A stretch of 9,574 bases of DNA from Burkholderiales bacterium (lineage in GTDB: Bacteria; Pseudomonadota; Gammaproteobacteria; Burkholderiales; CAIKXV01): NCBI GenBank assembly GCA_019751575.1, contig JAIENF010000369.1:1-9574 (forward strand), written 5' to 3'. Shown one piece after another: positions 1 to 5,330 of this stretch (position 1 is its first letter; each line of letters begins with the position of its first letter). Both the position numbers and the translations under genes were made by a program. A model generated the notes under the pieces. That model worked only from the letters and a program-made list of their open reading frames with translations, was not told the DNA's origin and did not search any database.

Positions 1-2
1 GC

Positions 3-1232
3 GCGGCGGCGGGGCGCCTGCCGGCGCCGACCCTGCGCGATGAAGCCTGGCGCTTCACCGACATCGCCCAGATCACGAAGCAGTCCTACCTGGTCGACGC
101 GCCCGCCGCTGACGCGCCCGATCGCGCTGCGCTCGCGCCACTGGTGATCGAGGAGGCCGCCGATGCGCGGCTGGTGTTCGTCGACGGCGTGTATGCGCCC
201 GACCTGTCGGCGACCGCTGGCATGCCGGCCGGGGTCCGCCTGTTCCCGCTTTCCGTGCTGTTCGCGGCCGGCGCCGACGGTACCGTTGGCGCCGATGCCG
301 CCGCGGTGCGTTCGCACCTCGCACGCCATGCCGCCTTCGACGCCGATTTCTTCAGCGCGCAGAACACGGCCCGCCTGGCCGATGGTGCTGCAGTGGTCTG
401 CGATCCGGGCGTCGTCTTGCCGGGTGCGATCCATCTCCTGTTCCTGTCCACCGGCCATGCCGCGCCCGTTGCGGTGCATCCGCGCGTGCTCGTGGTGGCC
501 GGGGCCGGCAGCGAGCTCACCCTGGTCGAAGAGCATGCGTCCCTCGGCGAGTCCATCGTGTTCGCCAATGCGGTGGCCGAATGCGTGGTCGAGGCCAACG
601 CATCGCTGCGCCATGTCCGGCTGCAGCGCGAGAACAAGGCGAGCTTCCATGTCGGGCGCTGCGCGGTGTCGGTCGCGCGCGACGGGCGCTATGCATCGGT
701 CAGCCTGAACATCGGCGCCCGGTTGTCGCGGCTCGACCTCGCCGTCACGCTGGATGGGGAAGGGGCCCAGGCCCACCTCGACGGGCTCGCGCTGATCGAG
801 GGCCGGCAGCATTCCGACACGCACACGCTGCTCGACCATGCGAAGCCGCACGGCAGCAGCCGCCAGCTCCACAAGTGCGTCTGCGACGGCGCGGCGCATG
901 CGGTGTTCAACGGGCGCATCCTGGTGCGGCCCGACGCGCAGCGCACCGATTCCGCCCAGCAGAGCCGCGGCCTGCTGCTGTCGCCGAGGGCGCAGGTCAA
1001 CGCCAAGCCGCAGCTCGAGATCTTCGCCGACGACGTGAAGGCCGCCCATGGCGCGACCGTCGGCCAGCTCGATGGCGACGAACTGTTCTACCTGGCGAGC
1101 CGCGGCCTGCCGCTCGCGCAGGCGCGAAAGCTTCTCACCTATGCCTTCGCGGCGGAGGTGATCGAGCGCATCCCGGTCCGGTCGCTGGTGGCCCGGCTGG
1201 CTGCGCAGGTGATGGCAAGGAGCGGGCTGTGA
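3..1232 (+). CDS. sufD: SufD, SUF scaffold subunit (5' end missing)
   Basis: Component of the cytosolic SufBC2D complex that builds Fe-S clusters; SufD pairs with SufB to form the beta-helical scaffold and also binds the SufC ATPase. The frame is open from base 3, so the start lies before the window. 409 residues are visible and the family is usually about 420-440, so only a short N-terminal piece is missing. The visible start carries the RDEAWRFTD motif typical of the SufD N-terminus. The C-terminal core shows PQLEIFADDVKAAHGATVG and then DGDELFYLASRG. The histidine in this block (visible residue 349, bases 1047-1049) corresponds to the SufD histidine implicated in cluster assembly in E. coli (His360). 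An internal ATG at 144 would remove the conserved N-terminal motif and is not the start. The stop overlaps the sufS start. sufB and sufC are expected just upstream. Identification is secure. Confidence 0.96.
   Translation, partial: AAAGRLPAPTLRDEAWRFTDIAQITKQSYLVDAPAADAPDRAALAPLVIEEAADARLVFVDGVYAPDLSATAGMPAGVRLFPLSVLFAAGADGTVGADAAAVRSHLARHAAFDADFFSAQNTARLADGAAVVCDPGVVLPGAIHLLFLSTGHAAPVAVHPRVLVVAGAGSELTLVEEHASLGESIVFANAVAECVVEANASLRHVRLQRENKASFHVGRCAVSVARDGRYASVSLNIGARLSRLDLAVTLDGEGAQAHLDGLALIEGRQHSDTHTLLDHAKPHGSSRQLHKCVCDGAAHAVFNGRILVRPDAQRTDSAQQSRGLLLSPRAQVNAKPQLEIFADDVKAAHGATVGQLDGDELFYLASRGLPLAQARKLLTYAFAAEVIERIPVRSLVARLAAQVMARSGL
1217..1222 (+). promoter_or_regulatory. Shine-Dalgarno site deciding the sufS start
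   Basis: AAGGAG lies at the end of sufD, 6 bases before GTG 1229, which overlaps the sufD TGA as GTGA. The next in-frame candidate, ATG 1238, would be 15 bases away, so spacing favours the GTG. Both candidates give essentially the same protein. Confidence 0.6.
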
Positions 1233-2485
1233 AACCCATGGACATGCAGGACGCGACCGCCGGTTTCGACATCGACCGGGTGCGCGCGGATTTCCCGATC
1301 CTTTCGATGCGGGTCGGCGACAAGCCGCTGGTGTACCTCGACAACGCGGCCAGCGCCCAGATGCCGCAGCAGGTGATCGACCGCATCGTGCACTACCAGA
1401 CGCGGGAGCACTCGAACATCCACCGCGCGGTGCACTACCTGTCCGAGACCGCCACCGCGCAGTACGAGGCGGCGCGCCTGAAGGTGCAGTCGTTCATCAA
1501 CGCGCCCTCCGAGCGCGAGGTGATCTTCACCAGCGGCACCACCGACGGCATCAACCTCGTGATGCACGGTTACGGGCGCAAGTTCATCGGTGCCGGCGAC
1601 GAGATCGTGGTGTCGGCGATCGAGCACCACGCCAACATCGTCCCGTGGCAGATGCTGTGCGAGGAACGCGGCGCCACCCTCAAGGTGATCCCGGTCAACG
1701 ACGCCGGAGAGCTTTCCTTCGACGCCTACCGGGCCCTGCTCGGGCCGAAGGTTAAGATGGTCGCGATCACCCATGTCTCCAACGCGCTGGGCACGGTGGT
1801 GCCGGTGCGCGACTACATCGAGGCGGCGCACGCGTCCGGCATCCCGGTGCTGGTCGATGGCGCGCAGGCCGCGCCGCACATCCCGGTCGACGTCCAGGCG
1901 CTGGGTTGCGACTTCTACGTGTTCTCCGGCCACAAGATGTGCGGCCCGACCGGCATCGGCGTCCTCTACGGGCGGGCCGAATGGCTCGAGAAGATGCAGC
2001 CGTTCAAGGGCGGTGGCGACATGATCGCCTCGGTGAGCTTCGAGAAGACCACCTACAACGTGCTGCCGTTCAAGTTCGAGGCCGGCACGCCGCCGATCAT
2101 GGCGGCGATCGCGCTGGGCGAGGCGCTCGACTACCTGCGCGGCATCGGCATCGAAACCATTGCGCGCCGCGAGCACGACCTGCTCGCCTACGCCACCGAA
2201 GGCGTGTCGACGATCCGCGGCATCCGCATCATCGGCACCGCCGAACGCAAGGCCGCGGTGCTGTCGATGGTGATGGACGGCATCCACCCGCACGACCTCG
2301 GCACCCTGCTGAACGAGGACGGCGTGGCCATCCGCACCGGGCACCATTGCGCGCAACCGGTGATGACCCGGTACCGCATACCCGCCACGGCACGCGCGTC
2401 GTTTGCCTTCTACAATACCTTCGCCGAGGTCGACGCGCTGGTTGCATCGCTGCAGCGCGCGAAGACCGTGTTCGGCGTCGATTGA
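1229..2485 (+). CDS. sufS: SufS, group II cysteine desulfurase
   Basis: PLP enzyme that removes sulfur from L-cysteine, giving alanine and a persulfide for cluster assembly; cytosolic. 418 residues from GTG 1229 (415 from ATG 1238), normal for SufS. Seen: YLDNAASAQMP near the N-terminus; EHHANIVPWQ with the PLP-stacking histidine (about residue 133); DGAQ with the PLP aspartate (210); SGHKMCGPTGIGVLYG with the PLP lysine (236); and RTGHHCAQP with the catalytic cysteine (374). The last motif is characteristic of the SufS/CsdA group. A histidine in HPHD (residue 355) lies exactly 19 before the catalytic cysteine. As I recall the sequences, Bacillus SufS has its zinc-ligand-swapping His342 there (cysteine 361), while E. 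coli SufS has tyrosine. This fits the SufU gene that follows. The start overlaps the sufD stop by 4 bases, implying translational coupling. The frame stays open upstream to base 581, but that stretch is coding sufD in another frame. Confidence 0.97.
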   Translation: MKPMDMQDATAGFDIDRVRADFPILSMRVGDKPLVYLDNAASAQMPQQVIDRIVHYQTREHSNIHRAVHYLSETATAQYEAARLKVQSFINAPSEREVIFTSGTTDGINLVMHGYGRKFIGAGDEIVVSAIEHHANIVPWQMLCEERGATLKVIPVNDAGELSFDAYRALLGPKVKMVAITHVSNALGTVVPVRDYIEAAHASGIPVLVDGAQAAPHIPVDVQALGCDFYVFSGHKMCGPTGIGVLYGRAEWLEKMQPFKGGGDMIASVSFEKTTYNVLPFKFEAGTPPIMAAIALGEALDYLRGIGIETIARREHDLLAYATEGVSTIRGIRIIGTAERKAAVLSMVMDGIHPHDLGTLLNEDGVAIRTGHHCAQPVMTRYRIPATARASFAFYNTFAEVDALVASLQRAKTVFGVD

Positions 2486-2500
2486 AACAGGCCAGCCCGC

Positions 2501-2965
2501 ATGTCCGCGTCGAACCAGCTGTACCAGGAAGTGATCCTCGACCACAATCGCAAGCCCCGCAACTGGGGCGCGCTGGCAGGGGCCAACCATCGTGCGGAAG
2601 GGCACAACCCGCTCTGCGGCGACCATATCGTGCTGACGCTGTCGGTGGGCGAGGGCAACACGGTCGATGCAGTCGGCTTCGAGGGTGACGGCTGTGCGAT
2701 CTGCAAGGCGTCGGCGTCGATGATGACCACTGCGGTCAAGGGGAAGTCGGTGGGCGATGCCGAGTCGATGGTCCAGCAGTTCCGCGACATGGCCACCGGC
2801 AAGCTCGATCCGGACCGCGACCCGCACATGCTCGGCCGGCTCAAGGTGTTCGCCGGCGTGAAGGACCTGCCCTCGCGCGTCAAGTGCGCCATCCTCCCGT
2901 GGCACACGCTGCACGCCGCGCTGAACAACGACGCGGTCGCCTCCACCGAGGGCGATGGGGCCTGA
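2501..2965 (+). CDS. sufU: SufU, zinc-dependent sulfurtransferase partner of SufS
   Basis: IscU-fold protein that accepts persulfide sulfur from SufS and passes it to the SUF scaffold, doing the job SufE does in E. coli. 154 residues. Seen: LYQEVILDHNRKPRN at the N-terminus; NPLCGD with Cys39 and Asp41; GDGCAICKASASMM with Cys65 and an extra Cys68; and VKCAILPWHTL with Cys129. Cys39, Asp41, Cys65 and Cys129 match the zinc ligands of Bacillus SufU (Cys41, Asp43, Cys66, Cys128). The roughly 20-residue insertion before the last cysteine (about 94-121) separates SufU from classical IscU, and the IscU HSCA-binding LPPVK motif is absent. About 10 residues extend past the fold. It lies 14-16 bases after sufS with only a weak ribosome-binding sequence. 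It could be annotated simply as a NifU-family scaffold, but the insert, the Asp and the SufS partner favour SufU. Confidence 0.94.
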   Translation: MSASNQLYQEVILDHNRKPRNWGALAGANHRAEGHNPLCGDHIVLTLSVGEGNTVDAVGFEGDGCAICKASASMMTTAVKGKSVGDAESMVQQFRDMATGKLDPDRDPHMLGRLKVFAGVKDLPSRVKCAILPWHTLHAALNNDAVASTEGDGA

Positions 2966-2980
2966 CGTCGATCCTGGACG

Positions 2981-3052
2981 CCTGCCATCTCACGCCCCCC
3001 GCGCCTTCCGACGCCTTCCGACCCGCCCGATCCCAGCCACGCCGCCCGTCCA
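2981..3052 (+). promoter_or_regulatory. C-rich, G-poor leader before nfu (possible Rho-loading region)
   Basis: This is the last 72 bases of the 87-base sufU-nfu gap. By hand count it has 42 C, 13 G, 8 A and 9 T, in a genome where C and G are otherwise balanced. Such a C-over-G bubble in untranslated mRNA is the classical look of a Rho utilisation region. No Shine-Dalgarno sequence is visible before the nfu ATG at 3053. The decamer GCCTTCCGAC is repeated in tandem (3003-3012, 3013-3022). Composition is observed; a regulatory role is inferred. It may instead be an unstructured leader that lets ribosomes load without a Shine-Dalgarno pairing. Confidence 0.35.
3003..3022 (+). repeat. Tandem decamer repeat, two copies
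   Basis: GCCTTCCGAC occurs twice back to back in the noncoding gap before nfu. Two copies of ten bases in a C-rich stretch may be slippage duplication; no function is evident. Confidence 0.6.
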
Positions 3053-3613
3053 ATGCCCAAGATCGCTGAAGTCGAGTACACGCCCAATCCCAATGCCCGG
3101 AAGTTCGTGCTGAAAGAGCCGCTGACCTGGGGCATCGCACGTTCGTTCGACAACGCGGGCGCGGCCGGAGGCGATCCGCTCGCCGCCGCGCTGTTCGACA
3201 TCGAGCACGTGACCAACGTGTACTACGTGGACCACTGGATCACGGTCACCCAGGACGGGCTGGCGCCGTGGGACGAACTGCTCCGTGAGCTCGCGGTGCC
3301 GATCCGCGAGGCTGCGGCGGCCGATGCCGCCACCGAGCACATGGTCGCTGCCGCAGCCGTCGCGCGCACCGACATGGATGCGGCGACGCTCGAGCGGCTG
3401 GACCGGATAAACGCACTGCTCGACGACCAGATCCGTCCGTACCTGCAGAACGATGGCGGCAACCTCGAGGTGATCGACCTCACCGATACCCAGCTCACCG
3501 TGCATTACCAGGGCGCGTGCGGCAGCTGCCCGAGTTCCACGTCGGGCACGCTGTCCGCGATCGAGAACATCGTGCGCACGATCGAACCGGAGCTCGAAGT
3601 TGTCGCAGTCTGA
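3053..3613 (+). CDS. Nfu-type Fe-S cluster carrier (Nfu_N plus NifU C-terminal domain)
   Basis: Carrier that holds a [4Fe-4S] cluster between two subunits and delivers it to client enzymes; cytosolic. 186 residues in two domains. Residues about 5-88 form the Nfu N-terminal domain (EYTPNPNARKFVL, then PL..GIARSF). A low-complexity alanine-rich linker spans about 86-106. The NifU C-terminal domain runs from about 112 (IRPYLQNDGGNLEVIDL) with the cluster-binding CGSC motif (Cys156, Cys159) in YQGACGSCPSS. This is the layout of mitochondrial NFU1, not of E. coli NfuA, whose N-terminal half is A-type-like. ATG 3053 sits immediately before the conserved Nfu_N start, so it is accepted despite lacking a clear ribosome-binding site. 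It follows sufU after the C-rich gap and overlaps the next gene by 14 bases. The family call is secure; the clients are unknown. Confidence 0.95.
   Translation: MPKIAEVEYTPNPNARKFVLKEPLTWGIARSFDNAGAAGGDPLAAALFDIEHVTNVYYVDHWITVTQDGLAPWDELLRELAVPIREAAAADAATEHMVAAAAVARTDMDAATLERLDRINALLDDQIRPYLQNDGGNLEVIDLTDTQLTVHYQGACGSCPSSTSGTLSAIENIVRTIEPELEVVAV
3589..3592 (+). promoter_or_regulatory. Shine-Dalgarno site supporting the Rieske TTG start
   Basis: GGAG inside the end of nfu lies 7 bases before TTG 3600. No ATG or GTG in this frame lies upstream of the first conserved tryptophan of the Rieske fold, so TTG with this site is the best start. Confidence 0.5.
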
Positions 3614-3938
3614 AGGATCGTGCGGCTGGATCCCGGTCGCCCCCGCTGCCGGGATCGAACCCGGCGCGTACCGCACGGTCGATGTCGACGGCACCGCCGT
3701 CGCGGTGTTCAACATCGACGGCACCTTCTTCGCGATCGAGGACGTCTGCACCCATGACGGTGGACGGCTGGCGGGCGGGGTGGTCGAGGGTGACCAGGTC
3801 GTCTGCCCGCGCCACGGAGCCCGCTTCTGCGTGCGTACCGGGGCCGCCCTGACGGCGCCTGCCTACGAGCCGACGGCCTGCCTGCCGGTGCGGGTCGAAC
3901 AAGGCGTGGTGCAGGTCAGGGACGACCGGTGGGACTGA
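3600..3938 (+). CDS. Small Rieske [2Fe-2S] ferredoxin, SUF-associated
   Basis: Single-domain Rieske protein of 112 residues, probably a soluble cytosolic electron carrier. Both halves of the Rieske motif are present: CTHDGG with Cys50 and His52, and CPRHGA with Cys69 and His72. A further FAIEDVCTHDGG/ARFCVRTG context places it with the ferredoxin subunits of non-heme iron oxygenases. No signal peptide or membrane anchor is seen, which argues against a respiratory Rieske subunit. There is no oxygenase or reductase gene beside it. Cys8, Cys77 and Cys94 are additional; in many homologues I would expect Asp at position 77. The start is TTG, overlapping nfu by 14 bases with a well-placed GGAG. Location inside the SUF unit suggests it supplies electrons for cluster assembly or is a resident client, but that is inference. 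Confidence 0.92.
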   Translation: MSQSEGSCGWIPVAPAAGIEPGAYRTVDVDGTAVAVFNIDGTFFAIEDVCTHDGGRLAGGVVEGDQVVCPRHGARFCVRTGAALTAPAYEPTACLPVRVEQGVVQVRDDRWD

Positions 3939-3945
3939 CCTGTTC

Positions 3946-3950
3946 GAGGT
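3946..3950 (+). promoter_or_regulatory. Shine-Dalgarno-like GAGGT before a CTG start
   Basis: GAGGT sits 4 bases upstream of CTG 3955. It would be about 25 bases from TTG 3976, too far to serve that codon. This favours initiation at the CTG, although the spacing is a little short. Confidence 0.35.
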
Positions 3951-3954
3951 ATAT

Positions 3955-5028
3955 CTGGATACGCTGACGCATGCATTGACCGGGGTGCTTGCCGCCCGCG
4001 TGGTGGCCCCGGCCGTGGTTTCGCGCGGCCTCGACGCCCCGGTCGGACCCGGCCTCTCGGCCTGCCTCGCGGTCGGCTTCCTCGCGGGTGCCTTCCCGGA
4101 CATCGACAGCCTGCTCGGGCTGTTGTCCCCGGTCGCCTATCTCGTCGGCCACCGCGGGCTCACCCATTCGCTGATCATGCTGCCGGTGTGGGCGGGGCTG
4201 CTCGCCTGGCTGTGCGCGGGATTCGGCCGGCGGCGCGAGTACGTGAAGCCGTTCTTCATCGTCTGTGCGGCTGCGCTCGCCGTCCATGTCGCGGGCGACC
4301 TGATCACCCCCTTCGGCACCATGCTGCTCGAACCGCTGAGCGACCGGCGGTTCGCGCTGTCGACCACGTTCATCATCGACCTCTGGTTCAGCGGGATAGC
4401 GCTCGCCGGGGTCGTCGCGACCGTCCTCCTGCCGCGCTGGCGCCTGCCGGCCCTGGCGAGCCTGGCGCTGCTCTGCGGCCATGTCGTGTTTTCCTCGGTG
4501 CAGCACGACCGGGCGCTCGAGGCAGGCCTCGCGCGTGCGGCGGCCAACGGCTGGTCGGATGCGAAGGTGACCGCGGTGCCCCGGCCGGTATCGCCGTTCA
4601 ACTGGATGGTGGTCGTCGAACACGGCGAAAGCTACGAGTTCGCGCAGGTCAACCTGCGCCGCACCGAACCGCTGGTGGCCGGCGAGGACGCCGGGTTCAT
4701 CCGCCGGCTGGACGCCGCCTATCGTCCGGTCGCGCAGGCCGCATGGTCTCCCGCGAGCCGCTTCGGGCTCGACGAGGACGCACGCGCGATCGCCCAGGCA
4801 GCCTGGGACCAGCCCGAGTTCGCGGTGATGCGCTGGTTCTATGCGCTGCCCGCGCTGTACGCGATCCAGCGCACGACCGGCGAACAGTGCGCGTGGTTCC
4901 AGGACCTGCGTTTCTCGGTGCCGGGCCGCACCACGGTCCCGTTCCGCTATGGCATGTGCCGCGCCAGCCCGTCCGCTCCGTGGCAGCGATACGAGATGGC
5001 CGGTGAAGACGGGCGCCAGCCGTTCTGA
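3955..5028 (+). CDS. YdjM-like membrane protein, metal-dependent hydrolase family, probable CTG start
   Basis: Inner-membrane protein of the YdjM/metal-dependent hydrolase family (PF04307-like); substrate and role are not established. From CTG 3955 it is 357 residues and begins DTLTHALTG, matching the conserved N-terminus of this family (M-D-x-L-T-H-A). TTG 3976 would remove that block, including its histidine. No ATG or GTG is available in frame near the start. Probable metal-binding motifs are THAL (His6), PDID (48-51), HRGLTHS (66-72) and HVAGD (111-115). About five hydrophobic segments span roughly 34-47, 72-90, 97-116, 139-159 and 164-182. A hydrophilic C-terminal region of about 170 residues follows, with WFQDLRF and two cysteines. 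It starts 16 bases after the Rieske gene and is followed 14 bases later by the BolA gene, so it is probably co-transcribed with the Fe-S genes. Family assignment is good; a link to Fe-S biology is only suggested by position. Confidence 0.87.
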   Translation: MDTLTHALTGVLAARVVAPAVVSRGLDAPVGPGLSACLAVGFLAGAFPDIDSLLGLLSPVAYLVGHRGLTHSLIMLPVWAGLLAWLCAGFGRRREYVKPFFIVCAAALAVHVAGDLITPFGTMLLEPLSDRRFALSTTFIIDLWFSGIALAGVVATVLLPRWRLPALASLALLCGHVVFSSVQHDRALEAGLARAAANGWSDAKVTAVPRPVSPFNWMVVVEHGESYEFAQVNLRRTEPLVAGEDAGFIRRLDAAYRPVAQAAWSPASRFGLDEDARAIAQAAWDQPEFAVMRWFYALPALYAIQRTTGEQCAWFQDLRFSVPGRTTVPFRYGMCRASPSAPWQRYEMAGEDGRQPF

Positions 5029-5029
5029 C

Positions 5030-5034
5030 AGGAG
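5030..5034 (+). promoter_or_regulatory. Ribosome-binding site of the BolA gene
   Basis: AGGAG, 8 bases before ATG 5043, overlaps the region just after the preceding stop. It is the best canonical site of the SUF unit after that of sufS. Confidence 0.6.
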
Positions 5035-5042
5035 ACACCCCC

Positions 5043-5282
5043 ATGGTCACACCCGAGCAGGTCCGGCAGTACATCGAGCAGGGCATGCCCTGCGAGTTCG
5101 TCGAAGTCACCGGCGATGGCGCGCATTTCGAGGCGGTGATCGTCAGTGCACTGTTCGCCGGCAAGAACAAGGTGCAGCAGCACCAGGTCGTCTACAAGGC
5201 GCTCGGCGACCGCATGCGCGAAGAGATCCACGCGCTGTCGATGCAGACCCTCACGCCCGAGGCCTGGAAGGCGCGCGGCTGA
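5043..5282 (+). CDS. BolA-family protein, IbaG-like
   Basis: Small cytosolic BolA-fold protein of 79 residues. BolA proteins bind monothiol glutaredoxins through a shared [2Fe-2S] cluster and act in cluster trafficking or iron sensing. Seen: VTGDGAHFEAVIVSALFAGK, close to the GDG(S/A)HF loop of E. coli IbaG; QQHQVVYKAL; and EEIHALSMQTLTPEAW, whose histidine (His63) is the conserved cluster ligand. Cys17 just before the first strand is an additional possible ligand; E. coli IbaG lacks it, as I recall. The IHA...TLTPEAW ending and lack of the long BolA C-terminal tail favour IbaG over BolA itself. It closes the plus-strand SUF unit, 14 bases after the membrane-protein gene. No glutaredoxin gene is in the window. 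Confidence 0.92.
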   Translation: MVTPEQVRQYIEQGMPCEFVEVTGDGAHFEAVIVSALFAGKNKVQQHQVVYKALGDRMREEIHALSMQTLTPEAWKARG

Positions 5283-5308
5283 ACGGCTCCGGACGGCCGC
5301 CGGCGACG

Positions 5309-5330
5309 CGCCACCGTCATCAGCGTGGCG
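5309..5330. terminator. Weak inverted repeat between convergent genes
   Basis: CGCCAC (5309-5314) and GTGGCG (5325-5330) can form a 6-bp stem with a 10-base loop, at the meeting point of the BolA gene and the minus-strand dehydrogenase. It overlaps the dehydrogenase stop codon and has no U tract on either strand. It could contribute to convergent termination, but the support is weak. Confidence 0.22.

Noticed and set aside
144..146. ATG 144 as the sufD start
   Set aside because: It would drop the conserved RDEAWRFTD region that is open in frame upstream to the window edge.
581..1228. Upstream in-frame extension of sufS to ATG 581
   Set aside because: It would overlap most of sufD, is Arg/Ala-rich in composition, and would make the protein over 200 residues too long for SufS.
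1139..2914. Minus-strand open frame of about 591 codons opposite sufS and sufU
   Set aside because: It mirrors two secure genes, has no recognisable motif and is rich in Arg, His, Asp and Val, as expected of antisense shadows in high-GC DNA.
2884..3069. 61-codon plus-strand frame spanning the sufU end and the gap
   Set aside because: It lies mostly within sufU in another frame, has Pro/Arg-rich composition and no start signal.
3976..3978. TTG 3976 as the start of the YdjM-like gene
   Set aside because: It removes the conserved D-x-L-T-H-A block and is about 25 bases from the nearest Shine-Dalgarno-like sequence.
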